Shown piece by piece: positions 1 to 14,873 of a DNA stretch of 64,000 nucleotides (within the stretch, counting starts at the first letter, position 1; each line of letters opens with the position of its first letter). The stretch spans positions 20,491,511 to 20,555,510 of the forward strand of contig WARS01000029.1 of NCBI GenBank assembly GCA_008933995.1, in the 5' to 3' direction. The notes under the pieces are model-generated. The model ran no database searches. It saw only the letters and a list, made by a program, of their open reading frames with translations, and was not told the origin of the DNA. Origin of the DNA: Datnioides undecimradiatus (Eukaryota; Chordata; Actinopteri; Lobotiformes; Datnioididae). The translations under genes and the position numbers were made by a program.

Positions 1-2129
1 GTATTCTTGATCATCTCCCCTTAGCAGAACAGCAGAACAAGCGTTTCTATCTACGAATTGCAGTAATTGGCTAAATGATGTATAAACAGCAATATATAAT
101 AAAGCTGTCATAGGTCACTGATGTGTTAAAGGTGTGCTTTTTCTTAGTTTGAGAGTGCGCGTGAGGTATTTCAAGGTGGGAGACAGGAAGCGAACACCGA
201 GCAGGCTTCATTTAGACCTGCATAATAAATCAGCCGGTGAACACGGCCCCCTCAGCTTTACACACGTTACCCTCAGTGAGAGAAACCAGAGGTTGTTTCC
301 TGTCTATTTATACTGAAACAGTCCATTAATTGTTAATGTGACTGTAAATACAATGCAATGCATGGGACTATCATCTTAGAAAACACACGGACTATAAAAG
401 AAAAGGGGGAAACAGTTTTATATGTCACCCTTATCTAAGCTGTGTAATCCTCATTGTTAGAATCCCTCTGGCTCCCCGGCGCTAAACAAACCCTCGGTTA
501 CCATTTCGGCTCCGAACATGACGGGTTAGACAAGAACCAGCAGTCTCAAGGTGTGAGCGCCATGAAAAGCGGCAGCCCGCTGGGTTTACGCACACTGTAG
601 ACAAACAGTAAATCCCGGCTCGCCTCATTACGCCCGCTTTTGAGGCTGTGGATGAGGATGTATTGATTTTAATGGTCCGGCCCTTTTAGATAAAGAGTCC
701 TGGAGGATCTGCGGCCTTTTTTCTTTTTTTTTTATTTATTTATCAGATTTCACTGGCCTTGCAACAAACTGGAGCAGATAACACAGTGTCCTCCCAGTGC
801 CCAAGATCGCTCTGTCTATCTTCTGGATTCATCTGGTCACACTGTGGAGCCGGACATGTGTGTGTTTATAGACAGATAAAGCTGCGAGGTCTTATCTCTG
901 AGCCTCCTGGTCTGCTGCTCTCTGCACCTCCTCATTTTCACCCCACCCTTCCCCTTCTCCTCCTCGTCCACCTTTTGGACTCCCCTCTGTCACTTCACTC
1001 GGCCTGCAGCTGTTAACTCCTCTTCACCTCCTGTTGGTCTCTTGCACCATTTGTCTCCTTTGGTCTCCTCTTCGCAGCTTCTCATCCAGATCAAACAGGA
1101 AATTAAGGCGGCAGTCAGATAACTGAAGATTCAGTCTTTGTTCTGTCTGAAAAGGCTGGCAGTAAAACGTTTCTATTTGTCAGTAGATTGACTGTAGTAA
1201 GCGTTTGGGTTTGAAATGATAAAGCTGGATGATAAATCCTCAGTCAAGGATTTTAATACCCATGGTTAGCCTACTCACGCCATTCAGCCGCTGGCTTTTT
1301 AAACGGAGTCTTGTAATGGAGTGATGTTGTCGCAGAATTACAAAGGATTCGGTCTAATTATATGGCTCTGGCTTGTTGTTTGAAGAGAGTGACTGCGTGT
1401 ATGTGTGTGAAGGGGAGAGTTGAGCTTCAGCCTGCTGTGAGCTGGGTAACTGGTGATTGGCGAGGGGCTGCTCTGTTACCCATCTGCCCTGGGAGGAGGG
1501 GGGGGGTTTACACCTGCGTGGCAGCAAAAACAGAAAAGCATTTGAAACTGAAGTCGGCCCTTCCTTAGGTTAGGGTTGTGTTTTATCAGATCGGCTTTAA
1601 TGTCCTCATGCAACTGCTTCTGTTGGCTGAGAGACGGGGGACAAACACCAGAGTCCTCATTCTGTTGCAAAATGCATTATCGAGTGCACCTGAAGCCAAT
1701 ATAAGCTTCTGCAGTCTTCAAATCAACTGAGTTTCTACCCAAAAATCTTCCCTATTTTATTTTATTTACATTTTTATTTTTATTTACTGTGCTATTTTAG
1801 CGCAAGAGTCCCTCTTTCAGTTTCTCACCAGTTCTTCGTTGAGCTGCAGTGGAGGGATGTCGTAACACACGAGCTGAGATTAATAATGACATTTATTTTA
1901 CACAGCTAAAGGAGATGTTTCAGGTGAAGGTGTTCAGTGGAAGCCAGAGGACAGAGACACAATCTCTCAGACAGTCCAGGTGAGCGACCCGACTCCTCCC
2001 AGCTGCTCCCAGTGGAAGTGGCACGTTCAGCAGGCAATGGAAAACAACATAAAAGGGAATTTTGTGCTAAAGAGTCTGTAACTTTTGAAATTTCCCACTT
2101 AACATTTGCAAACTCACACCTCTGAAGCC

Positions 2130-2205
2130 TTATCTTATCTTCAACTACTCTACTCTACTCTACTACAACTACTATCTTATCTTCAACTACTCTCTACTAC
2201 TGTAC
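2130..2205. repeat. Local tandem duplication (cttatcttcaactactct unit)
   Basis: The unit cttatcttcaactactct occurs twice about 43 bp apart, with a short ctact/actct array between the copies. It is simple-sequence expansion, with no sign of coding. Confidence 0.7.
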
Positions 2206-2776
2206 CGGCGTGGATGGTATGTCCATACAGTTATTTTGTCCAGGCAGTATGTAGCAGGAGAAGATGCTGCGGTTTTATCCTCTGTCAAGTTTCTGGGTGT
2301 ATTGGACCATTCTGGATGATGCAACATGAAGGAGACGGCTTTATGGAGCTTTTGCATGTTTACGTGTTTCGCATGACTGTGATGAAGTGCGCTGCCGTGG
2401 CAGAAATTGAATTTGTTGGATTAAAAACAGATCATCTGGCCGAGCTGAAGTCTCATTTCATTTTAATATTGCAAAACCACAAATGCAATGTCTTGATATT
2501 TTAAATTGGCATCTTCCAGTGATCAGAGACCATGTGTGGTGTAAATGCAATGGATGCATTGAACAGATAAACAGGAAAATATACTGACTTTCTGCAAATT
2601 AGAACCTGTGTTTTACACATTTGATGCATAAAAATCAGCCTTGAGCAGTTGTTGTCGTCTTCAGTTGTCTTGTTGACTATTTAAAACTGAAATGTGTTCA
2701 TCTAAGAAGGCTTTTGATCACACTTACCATTCATGATCTGTGCAGGCTTGTGGAGGCTTTGAGTTTATTCCTGCTC

Positions 2777-2834
2777 GCAGTGGGCGAGAGGCCAGGCTAC
2801 ACCTTGGACAGGTCGCCGGTCTATCGCAGGGCTG
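2777..2834 (+). mobile_element. Fragment of a common teleost interspersed repeat
   Basis: The stretch with gtgggcgagaggccaggcta, then accttggacaggtcgcc and tatcgcagggct, closely matches a repeat I remember as very frequent in fish genomes (...gcggggtacaccctggacaggtcgccagtc...). Only about 60 bp is recognisable and family assignment needs a repeat library. Confidence 0.5.
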
Positions 2835-3194
2835 TTTGCCAGCCCAAAGATGACGCGTCTCCGCCGATGAGCCGATGAGCACGACCTAAGTGTCGATTTA
2901 ACACTGACGGCTGCAGACTCATATGAGCGCTGTCAGTTTTACACCCTTAGAGAAAGTGTTCCTCTGTGCATTACTCATCAAAAGCAGTGAAATCCCTCCT
3001 CGTTAGTCAACGCAGGTCACATGATTGTTATAAAAAAGGAAAATCTTCACAGCATTTTAGAGAAAATCCCACAAATGGATTGCAATGCCAGCTCCGCAGT
3101 TCATCTCTGAAGCATATTTGATGCTAGATTGATATTTCAGGACGTTCGTTGTTGTTCAGCCTGTCAACATCACCTCCTCTTCTTGCCTCCACAG

Positions 3195-3397
3195 TGCAGT
3201 GTCTGGAGATGACCACTAAGCGGAAGCTGATTGGCCGGCTGGTGCCGTGCCGTTGTTTCCGCGGCGAGGAGGAAGTGATCTCAGTGTTGGACTACTCCCA
3301 CTGCAGCCTGCAGCAGGTCCCCAAGGAAATCTTCAGCTTCGAGAGAACCCTGGAGGAGCTCTACCTAGACGCCAACCAGATTGAGGAACTACCGAAG
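3195..3397 (+). CDS. lrrc7: lrrc7 exon 1: start codon, CxC palmitoyl site, first LRR
   Basis: The acceptor is ccacag at 3189-3194, with an alternative tgcag ending at 3199. The ATG is at 3209 and the donor gtaacc at 3398, after codon 63, phase 0. The start is chosen because MTTKRK is the conserved LAP-family start; an ATG further upstream (3149) lies in the intron-like polypyrimidine region. LVPCRCFRG carries the two cysteines palmitoylated in LAP proteins. [16 protein letters not shown] is an LRR core. Confidence 0.93.
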
Positions 3398-6300
3398 GTA
3401 ACCCTGGAGCTTATGTGAACCTCCTTCTGCTGGAGCTTTATCCCCAGACCACAGCTCTCGACACACTTTCTACCTGAGCATGGATTAAGTCCAGTCAGCA
3501 GGCTCAATACGTGTTAGACTTTCTTAGGACCTCGATCACTTTGATTAAAATTAAAGTGTTTGCTCCACAACGTTCTCTAGAGAGCAGTGACATATGTCTT
3601 ACAAAATAAAAAAGCTGTTTTACTTTTTGACTTGTTAGCGAGAAATGCAGCAGATATGGATTGTTGCAGCTCTTGCACACGCTGATTACTCGGCTGTAAC
3701 TGTGATTTATATTCCCAGAAGCTGATATATTAATTCCGTGTGCAGCCATTTATCTGTTTGTACATTGAGCCGCCAAGGATGTTAAGGAAATTTACAGCTG
3801 AGCCCGTAAAGCGTCAGAAAATAAGTGTTTGATGTTTGAAAAATGTACAGGCAGCTTTGGTTTTCTTTGATTTTTAACACAAAATGCTAAATTTGGCCTC
3901 AGGGTGGCACCAAGCCCACTACGTACCTAAACTATAAGTGTTTATCCTCTGCACAGTTGCCAGTTTAGGACATTTCAGACCCAGTTTGTCAGCCTGTGTT
4001 GCAGTTTTCCTGGTCGGCCTCGGGGGTACTGAATGCTTTAAACTGAATGCCGAACGTCGGTCTTTACATGCTATCATGTAGCATGCTAAACTCATTTGGA
4101 TTCTTTCAGTGTGGATCATGACTGCACAGAATTTGAAATCTGCTAAATGATTGTTGAGATACTTTTACTTTGAGCCGCTGGGAAGTTTTCTCTTATCAAA
4201 ACTGAAGAACTAAGGATAAACAGGGCTGCACAGTTCACAAGTTCGTGACTTATCCTGCCCGTCTTCATTGGCGTGTTGAGGCCAAGACCAGCAGTGTTGT
4301 TCCCCTGGCATGGTTGCATACTACAAACAGCATCATGCCTTAGACAAAGGCAAATAACAGGAAACACGGCACAAAAGACACGGTCAGGTCCTGGCCACGT
4401 TACCGTCAGATGGTGTTGTCACAGGCCAGTCCGAGGGTTTCTGAAAACACCCACGTGGGCAGCGATGGGGCAGAACGTCCTTCCAATATTTCAAGGAGAA
4501 TTACAGGTGCTGTTTATAAGATTATTGATATCCTGTCCTGGTTTAAATGACACAAGTGGCTTTCTAAATATAGCCTGCATGAATGGAGACGGTCTAATAG
4601 GGCTGCGTGAGTGGCAGGTCAAACTTTCATTCAACTGACAAAAAAAAGCCCCGACAGTGTGTATTGGTGCGTGTGCCAAGATTGTATAAGAGCTACCGTG
4701 GCTGCCAGAGTGATTGGCCTTTATGTAAGTGAGCTGGAGAGCTCCTTAAGTGTGTGTGAGTAAGTGATTGTGTCTTGAAGTGTAGTGGCCTGTTCTGACC
4801 CTTGGGCGCAGAGCAGCCCTTTCCGTGTTTAGCTCCAGCCAGCTCTTTGGCCCCTGTGCCCCTGCGATGTGTGCATGGGTTGAACTCCACTGTGCACGTT
4901 TCACTGTGCACGTTTGGTGACTTGGAAACTCTGAAAGTGGATGCAGGAGTGATTAGATTGTGCATATATTCATTTATATAATGAGAGTATCCCACATTAG
5001 AAGCTGCACATCTTCAGGTGACGTCTGTGTCTGCGCACTGTTAAAGCTACAGTTAGCACACATGCGTTGTGGAAATCACGGCACACTAAGAAAGAGTTAT
5101 GGCAGATTTCATTTGTCAAGTGATATTTGAATTATCTGCACTTAAGTGACTTGGATTGTGAAATTGAAGAAAACAAATTCTTTACCCTCCCCAGAGTGAG
5201 GTTGTCCATCAGCGAGTCTTCAAAATAGTCCATTTAAATGTATTTTTAGGTTAGGCTAGGAAATGCGTTGAAGGGAACTTGTGTACATTGGTAATCTGAT
5301 TAGTCCAGCCTTCATTGTTTTGATATAGGTGAACCAAATGTGGTAATGAATGGAGAACAGCACGTTATGGCCGCAGACATCATATATAACACAGAGCATC
5401 TTATTGGAAATCCTTAAAATAATATGTGAATCAAAATTATCAGACCAAACATGAAGAAAATACCAACTAAATACTGTGATACTGTATACTATAATGTTTG
5501 GTTTTTGGCTTGAACTGTATCCACAACCATCATATATTAATTTAGCCACCCTGAGTTGCTTCTTAGTTTGGGAGGTACTGTGCATGTGTATGAAGGTTAA
5601 AGGCTACAGCCGCTCTTCACACTCCCATACTGGTGACTGCAGATTATTACCCAGCTTTCCAGACAGTCATGTAAAGTACTGTAGCTACAGTAGTAATGTA
5701 ACTAATAACTATTCCAGATAGGTTTCTCTGTAGCGTGCAAGGAATTGCTGCTAAAGGTGCAGTGATGCTAACTCGCTCAGTTAGCCGCTAACGTTAATGG
5801 TGAAAACCCGCCGAAGGCTTCACACTGCAATGCAAAGTTCACCCCTATTCACACTCCAGAATAAAGTGTGGGGCGTCGAGAGTTCAAAATGTTCAACTCG
5901 TGCAAACGGGGGGTGGAATTCGACTGGTGTCTTTGCAGCAGTGCAGTGATGTGTTAGGAGGTTTTGTCTTCTGTGGAGACGCGTCTGTGTGCAGGGAGAT
6001 CATTCCTGTGCCGGTGCTGAGTTAAGATGTAAACCTGATTTATCCCTCGTCTGCATGTCTGTGCTTTTGTGTGTTTTAGTATTTACGACACAGCCTTTCT
6101 GTATTCTAAGCACTTTCCTTTTTATGCATGTCACTTTCACTCCTGTATATGTTTTGGCATCCGCGGTGCTTTTTCTATTTAGGCCGCTTTTCCCTCGGAA
6201 TGTTTTTGCTTTCACTCTAGTATGTGTTTTGTCCCTAAGGGCCACCATATGTAGAAGATTAATTCTGCATTATTCATAGAGAAATGCAGCTGAAGTGGCA

Positions 6301-9300
6301 CTGCTTTTCCACAACATTAAGTGGTGCGTGCCTCCAGCTCACTCTCTCCCTCTCTGTTCATTTGTACCGCTAAAGGTCCGTGTGATTTTGCCAACAGACT
6401 ATAATATTCCATTGTTTCTCCCCTGCGTTTCCATAGCAACTCTTCAACTGCCAGGCCTTGAAGAAGCTGAGCATGCCCGATAACGACCTGTCCAACCTGC
6501 CCACCACCATCGCCAGCTTGGTTAACCTCAAAGAGCTGGACATCAGTAAAAACGGTAAAAACAACAAAAACAAACACAGATGACCTGAAACAAACCTGAA
6601 AACAAAACAAGAACCAAGCAAAGAAAAAGTCTGCAAGCTTCCCAGCCTGCTCCAATACAATCTGTGAAACTCAAACTTGTGCAGAATAAAACCTTCACAT
6701 CCAAAGCGCTGAAACAAAATGTGACCTGCAGACTTCTTGTATTTCACAGTTAATCGCTCAACAGAAGGTCAAAATAGAAGCTAACCCCCGTGTCTGTCTG
6801 TCCTACAGGTATCCAGGAGTTTCCAGACAATATAAAGTGCTGTAAAGGTCTGTCTGTGGTGGAGGCCAGTGTCAACCCTATCACCAAGTAAGACACTCAC
6901 TACTACACACGTTTTTTATAGTAACACTTATCATACTCACATGAAACTGAACATTCATGAGAAAACGCCTCCTCTGGTTTGATGGCACTGTATAATAATG
7001 TTTATCTGCAGCGTGAAGGTTTGTTTTGCGGGTCGGACGCGCAGCTGCGCTAACAAAGACCTGAAAATGCCGGGGCTAATGCGAAAACAATGCCTCCATC
7101 ATCCAAAAAAAGCAAACAAAAAAAAACTGTCAGACACTTTCAGACTGGCTCGTTTATAGTTTGGTTTTCATATTTTCATATTTTCTACTGAGGGTTAAAA
7201 AATAATGTCCCAGAGAGGCCCATTTTCTGTTGATGGCACCAATTTCATCAACCAGTTTGAGTGGATCTGGACTCAGTTCAAGATGTAATGGATTGTGTGA
7301 TGCATTTGCCATGTTTTAGCAGTTTGCACAGATTTTTCTCTGTCGAGAGGCCGAAAATGATCTGGATTATATATTTATCCTTTTAGTTCTCCTGCGTATT
7401 CCAGTCCAGTGCATTTAAAGCACACGGAGGTGCTAAATATTTAATAATAGTGGGCCGCATCCACATACAACCATATATATCCTATTGACTCAGCTGCGGC
7501 TACACGTCCATGATGTACAGCTGGACTGAACCGCACAGAGCGCTGCAGACAGAGATGCTTCTTTTATTTTGTGTCTGCATTTGTGTGTGTGTGTGTGTGT
7601 GTATAGGAGATGAGTCATCTGCAGGCTAGCAGCAGTTAGCTGTTTCTACAGGGTTGTTATGGGAACGTCCGTTTTTATCCGTGGAGGCCCTTCAAGGACA
7701 CACGCTTTCCTTTACCCTGCTTTATTCCACTTTTGCAGATGTTCTCATTGTCTTTGTTTCTGCCTCCCCCCAGACTCCCAGATGGTTTTACGCAGCTCCT
7801 GAACCTGACCCAGCTCTTCTTAAACGATGCCTTCTTGGAGTATCTGCCGGCTAACTTTGGGAGGTAAACCGATGCGTGTAATTGTTAGTGTGCGCAAGTG
7901 TGTGACGGCATCAGATGGCGTGTTTTTACAGACACTGTGCGCTAAAGAGTTTAATTTAGTATCGATTGTGGAGCGTCTCTATGAAAAGAATGCCTACATC
8001 CAGGTTTATCAGTCGTTATACGGCGCGTTCTGCGCACTTTTCAATACATTTTGGTTATTTAAAGTTCAAACCAGTCAAAATTTGTCTTTGTAGCATCGTT
8101 TATAATTATTCGTGGCACAGTTCCATTTCAAAAATACTCAAAAATTATTCCACTGAGATACTTTTCCAGCTTTTCATCCAGTTAAAGACCACGGTGTCGT
8201 ATTTTTTGGTTTATTGCCTACTTATTACTCCATTTCCAACAAAGCCGTTGTGCCAGTTAATTATAAGAGACGACAGCTGACGCAGAACGGCTCCTGATGA
8301 ACTGAATCTCAAATGAAATTCTGCGACATATCGGGAACTCATTAGCGATGGAAATCCTCTAAACAAGCAATTTCCGTGGTGGCGATCATCTGTAATGACA
8401 CAGAGTTCACTGGTCAGTTATGATTTATCATTATTATAACATACACTGGTTTTAAATCTGGATAAATGGGGCCCTAATTTTATGCTGTGACAATTAAATA
8501 CAGTAAATTAAGTTTTGGTTTATGTGCCTTCTGTTTGTCAGACTCTCCAAACTACGGATCCTGGAGCTGAGAGAGAACCACCTGAAAACCATGCCAAAGT
8601 AAGACAAACCGCCATACGCGTGTGTGAAAGACGTAAAGCAAAGAAAGAAAAGAGAGGAATACACAGAATGTGATTATTTACACGTCACGACATTAAAAAA
8701 CCAGCTTCACAGTTGCAACACACAGATGCTTCATGATATTACTGAGCCTATGCCTGCTTTCCCAGGTGTCCAGATTAAAATTATATTTATCCCTGGCAGG
8801 TGTTCTCAAATACTGATGAAGCCTGTTCTAACAGCGGCGGGTCGGCTTTAACAGTTTTAAATGTTTCCTGTTTGTAGAGTAGCTGAATGCGAGATGAAAA
8901 AAGACCAGGCCACTACAACAACAGACATAATCACTGCTTTTTTCAGCTCCTCTAACTTTTAATACGGTTTACAGCAAGCGCCAGTTTATTTGTACAGCTC
9001 CATACAGACACTTCAAAGTGCTTTACAGGTGCTTTAAAGGTAAAGGAGGATGGCACCGCTGCCTTGGTACTGGCTAACCTGAGTGAAAAAACAGAAATGT
9101 GTTTAAAATGTCACTGAACTAATGCTGCACCACAATATTAGAGCATCACACTCGATACTGTTGGGTCTCAGCTTTATTTAACCTTATCTTTATCCAAAGT
9201 ATTGAGGACTTTGACCCATTTCCACATGCTACATGCTAACATCAATGTGGCAATTGGCTTTAATCGGCAATGGGCCTATTATTCTCCCACGCCCACGCTG

Positions 9301-12300
9301 TCGGTGCTGTTTACATCAAAGCAAAGCAGAACAACAACACGCCGGACCCAGTGTAAAAGTACTACGCGGCATATGTCGCAGTGTAGTACTAATCAGTGTT
9401 CTCTCTCCCTTCAGGTCCATCCACAGACTGACACAGTTGGAGAGATTGGATCTGGGTAGCAACGAATTCTCTGACGTGGTGAGGCAGATTTTGCAAGTTC
9501 GTATCGAAATGCAGCAGAAATTGAGCGTTTAAATATTTAACTTTGAGATTATCCTCTGCGATCGCGGGGGGGGGGGCTCAAATATTGATGTGCTGGCGTC
9601 GCATTTTACCGGTCGAACCCTGTTTGTAAAGAGATGAACGGAAAAAAAGGTGGAGGGCGAGGGGCGGAGGGGCAGAAACACAGATGCTGTGTCCTATTTT
9701 TGGGGCCAGCCGCCGCCGCCGCCGCCGCCGCCTTCAAAGTTCATGTTTCGAAACCCAATGAGGCATATGGTGAATCCTCTGCAGACTGCTTCTTTTAGGC
9801 CAGAGCGAATTCAGCCCACTGTCCTTCAGTTGGACCCTGAAGTGGGACACAGCGACATGATAGAGGAAGAGGAGGAGAGTGGCTAACATGGGGGGGGGGG
9901 GTCAGACAGGAAGTCGGCCATGACACGAGTAGGTTGGGTGCACGGTCTGCTTCCTGCCAACAGAGGGAAAGCATAAAGGGAGCGTTTGCCAGCCTCACCC
10001 ACTCTGCCACCTTTCTTTTTTTTTTTTTTTTTTTTTTTAGTGCTGAGACAGTTTCCTCTGTCGGTGAATAATTCTGCTGTTTTCACATGAACAGCTCCAT
10101 AACTTTGCATTTGTTGATTAGCCGGTGTGTGCTCACGTGGATTCCTCTGTTTGCATGTCAGCCGGAGGTGTTGGAACAGATCCACAACCTAAAAGAGCTG
10201 TGGCTGGATAACAACTCCCTCCAGTCTATACCAGGGGTAAGAGCTCGAATGACACCTTCTGTCAGATTTCTGCTTAACTTCCTTCCCACTCAACTGTCCC
10301 TTTCTCTCCTCTGCCCCCTATCCTCCGGCCGCAGTCGCTAGGAAAACTTCGCCAGCTGCGGTACTTGGACTTAGCAAAGAATCGTATTGAGACGTTGGAC
10401 ACGGACATTTCAGGCTGTGAGGCCTTAGAGGACCTGCTGCTATCCTCCAACATGCTGCAGCACCTCCCTGACACTATAGGTACAGCACAACGCAAACACA
10501 CAGATGCATGACGAGACTGTAGCAGAGCATTTAAATCCCCACTTAATTACTTCCCGATGGCGCCGTGCAGCTGACGGCAGCAGCAGAGGACAGTGATATG
10601 AGCGTGATATAGCACAGATACCTGAATAAAGGATAAGGCTGGTGTTATTCTATATTTATCAAACTGGCAACGGTCCCGTGAAAAGTTAATAAACAAGCTA
10701 TGCATTAGCCCGCTGCAGCTTTTGACTTATACCCTGCCACACCCGTTGATTCCTGAAGGTGTATGTGTGTGTGTGTGTGTGTGTGAATGGTTAAGTGCAT
10801 TGTTTTGCTGCTTCTGTTTGGGTCTATTTTCAGACTCTGATTAATATGCATTTGGTGCACTGGGGAACATTTATGGTGTATGTGCAGACGCGCGGCTCAT
10901 TGACGGATTTCCAATCATTTTTGCACAACGCTGCAGCCGAGGACAAATAAACTACATGTCTAATTACACAGACAGTACTTATTAGTCCGATCCAATCATT
11001 ACTGGATTTTAATAGGAGGATTTCACAAGAACATAAAGAACATGGCCAAGTCTATCCTAAAAAAGGGCATTTCAGAGCTCAGTGCAGGTTCCTGTTTTGG
11101 ACAGAATCAGTGCAGCTCTGTGGTGTGATGTTTGCTGCCACGGCGTTTCAGTTTTACTGCTCGCTGTATCGATACAGCAACAAAAAAAAAAATGCATTTG
11201 GTCGCATGCACTTAGTTTTCATAGCGTGTTCAGCCCGTAATGCAAATTCAATTTTTCTAATAAACTGGATTGGATATTTGAAATGAATTGGTTTTGACTC
11301 AATCTGCCTGCCGTTGTAAATACTAATCTACCTGGGCGGTGCACAGCAGGTTGAATTTTCAACTAAAGTTTTACACCTTTTAGTAAACTGTGCACATTAT
11401 GTGTGTTTGCATCGTGCGCAGGAATGTTGAAGAAGCTGACAACACTGAAGGTAGATGACAACCAGCTGACCTCACTGCCTAACACCATCGGGAGGTAAGG
11501 AACCTGCAGACAAACACGCTGATGCACAAGAAAAAGAGGAAGTGATAATGAAAGCCATGTAGTCTTGTTGTTTAACTTCAGCAGTATTTTGTGAGAGTTT
11601 CTCAGCAGGTTTATCTTTGGCGGGCTGTTGTTTTCCTTGTTTATTACTGTTAGTTGCTGTGTTGTTATGCTGGCTGATGATTGGGGGGGTTCTGTGTGTT
11701 GTGTTTGCTGCGTTGCCGTGGCGTTATAGTGCGAAGCCCAAGCAAGGGTGAGTAACACTAGCCTACTGGATCCAGGGGTGCGTTCAGAGACAGATAGATG
11801 TTCAACTGTGTTACAGATACGAGCACATTAGCTCACAGCTATGTGAGGCTATGGGAAACACCCTGATTAATGCAAATTACATGCAAACATAAACTCTAAC
11901 TCAGTTTCAAGGTATTGTGCAATAACTTTTTTTTAAGATTTGGGCTTTAAAATCAACTTTTTTTTTCAAAAATGTAGCATAGCAGTCCTGCTAACGGTTG
12001 AAACAGAAATGGTTGCATGTAAAGTATTTGTTATGATTTGTTTGAATATATAAATACAGCTATGATGATCCGTCACAGTCAAGATTCAGTCACAGCCATC
12101 AAACGGCTTGTGTTTTTGGCAAAATATGAACATTTGTAGTGATAAGCAGAAACATTTTGAAGAGAAACACAACTGTCTCTCTTTGCAACATATGTGTATC
12201 TGAACGCTCTGGAAACATTGTGTCTTCCTGAACAAACCCCAGGTTTTAGCCTCAATAAGTAGTGCTGTAGATCCATTGCCTCCCCCTCTGATCAAACCAA

Positions 12301-13199
12301 GAAACACCTCAAAAGATCCTCTTCTTACCCCTGTTAGTTTCCAACCGTTGCATATTAATGAATGTGATCATGTTGCTGCCTCTGTGTTTCTCCTTCTAGT
12401 ACAGCACCGAACAAGTATGCACCGTTAAAACAGATGTATCTGCAGAATATCAGCCAACGCTACACCAGTGCATCAGTACAGTAGCATAAACACTACAGAG
12501 CTGAAGCCTGATTAAGTAGAGATCGATAATGAATGATGGTTTTCTGTTGCAGCTCCTTTCATGTAAAGTCGTTAACCTTTTAAGGCTAATTATTACATGA
12601 CAGCTACGAAAAGGGCCACCTTGTACATGTGCAGACTGAAATGTGGAGAGGTTCCCCCACTGCTGATATAAAGTATCAGTGTCAGTTCACGTGTTAATCG
12701 TTTAAGGTGAGCGTGCGAGCAGGGTTGCTGGTGAAAGCATGCACAGGAGCACACACCGAGGAGATCTGAATCTAGAACCTCAGACCTTAAAGTGACCTTG
12801 TGGCAAAGCAATTCGCCACTGAGCGATTATTATTATTACAGCCGGCTGGCAGATGGCAGCCAAATCGTCTAAGTGCGCGCCGTTAAAGAAGTCAAATTTG
12901 AGACATTCAGCTCTAAAGTGGTAGGAGAGGGAAGTAAGATCTACTTTTATACAAATAATGCTGAAAAGAAAATAATAAACTAACCTTAAATCACAACATA
13001 AGCTATGAAACTCCTCTCCTCCCTCCTGTCAGCCCGTATGGTGGCCCAGATGGTCACGGTCCATTGGGAATAATAATAGCAGACTAATGCAATGTTAACA
13101 GTGACAGTACATTAATGTAAAAGCGTTGTCTCATTAGCATTAGCCTGCTGTTAGCGTGCTGCTGGGCCAGAGATGGCAGTCAAAGGGTGGGCGTGGGGT

Positions 13200-13230
<31 letters not shown>

Positions 13231-14833
13231 AGGGGGGGGGTCAGGGTGTCTGTGTAGCAAGCCTGCCGTGGACGTCGCTGTGACTCTTGGTTGGTTGAAT
13301 GGAGAAGTTGAGATCCAGGTTGAAGAATGTCAGTGTTCAAAGGGGATAAAGTGGGAAAGAGCTGATTAACGGTCAGCAAATCAGACCAAATTACTGTAGG
13401 TAACACCGGATTAAGATTGATTAATTGGATGATTCTTCAATGTGATGATCTTTTCCTTCTCTCAACGCTCCTTGTAAGTTGTTTCTATGAGGGCCAATTT
13501 CCCTTTTTATCATAATATAATACAGAATAAGGCTGATGTTCTATATTCTATATTCTATATTTTTCTTAATGTCAACAAATCCCACCGAAAGGCCAAAACC
13601 AACACTGTGTATGTGACATCCCCGCCCAGCGCGCGGCACTGAAGATGATTCTTATGCAACATTTTACTCTGTACTCTCCTTAAACAGCAGGGCTCTGTCA
13701 TTTTTAGCAAACACCACACCAACGGGAGGAAATGTGCATTTGCCTGGGTCTATTTTCAGCTGCAGCGTTTGACAGCGGCAGGCTGGTGTACGCGGGATCA
13801 ACTCAGAATAAAACCGCGTTTGTTCAATGTAATGAAGGAACATGTCGCCCGGTGCAACGCAGGGCTCGCCGACATGTTTTAAATGCTTTGTCGGACTACT
13901 ACAGTGCTAATCGGGATGAAGTCATTCATGGGTCAGTCTTTTCCGGGGTTTGTTGACAGTAGGAAAAATAAAGAGGAGCACCCGTATCTCTTAAACCCCA
14001 TGTTTACATAAACTGAGGTTGCAGCCGGGGGTTTTTGCGGTCTGCAGAATAATTTCCTGTCCTTCTCTGTCGTTCTCTCTTGCCATCTCTCCCTCTCTGC
14101 CTCTCTTCCTTTCTCCTCCAGTCTGTCTCTGTTGGAGGAGTTGGACTGCAGCTGCAATGAGCTGGAGTCGTTGCCTCCCACTATCGGCTACCTGCACAGC
14201 CTGAGGACCTTCGCTGCCGATGAGAACTTCCTCTCAGAGCTGCCCCGGGAGGTGGGAATAGCAACGCTTGCATGTTATCAGTACAGTGCCGGCCTCGACT
14301 TTATTCAGGACCGAACAATTAGTCGATTTAACCTTTAGTTGATCGATAGAGAACTGATTGGCAAATGTATTGGTAATGGAGCAATTGTTTCCAACTCCCA
14401 AACACCTTTTCATGGCTCAAAGCAGTTGGACATGCAAATCCAATTTAAGATCCTCACATCTGATTTGGTGAAGGGCTGTCTGCCCCGACTGATGCAGCCC
14501 TCCCCAGTTTCCGTGTTTGCGACTGGGATCGGGAATTTGTTTGACGAATGCGACCGACGCCTGTGATCGGAGGACGACCTGCTTTACCTCCTGAGCCGCA
14601 GCCACGCCGTTTTATTTTGCTCTGTATGACGCAAACTGTGTGTTGTTGGTCAAACAAAAGAAGCAGTTAACGGTGTCGCCCCAACTAGTGATTTATGCAT
14701 TTACAACAACTTTTATAGCCATTTTTCAGATTTTCAACCACTTTATATCCTATTTTTAAACTATCAATCAAGGGAAAGCTGCACCCTGATATTCTTCACA
14801 CACTAGATCAAATGGTGATGTGATCTAATGATG

Positions 14834-14873
<40 letters not shown>

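Larger units (their letters stand above)
1..3194. other. 5' flank or upstream intron of lrrc7, no exon supported
   Basis: No conserved coding segment was recognised. Composition is AT-rich and ordinary. The first coding exon is preceded by a normal acceptor (polypyrimidine then ccacag at 3189-3194), so upstream noncoding or alternative coding exons should exist, here or outside the window. A short tandem duplication (2130-2205) and one old repeat fragment (2777-2834) lie inside. Confidence 0.6.

Noticed and set aside
3149..3208. An in-frame upstream ATG for lrrc7 at 3149
   Set aside because: It lies before the polypyrimidine tract and the ccacag acceptor, so it should be intronic; MTTKRK is the conserved family start.
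9650..9886. Frame with a poly-Pro run in intron 6
   Set aside because: The prolines come from the (GCC)8 repeat; exons 6 and 7 join exactly in phase without it.
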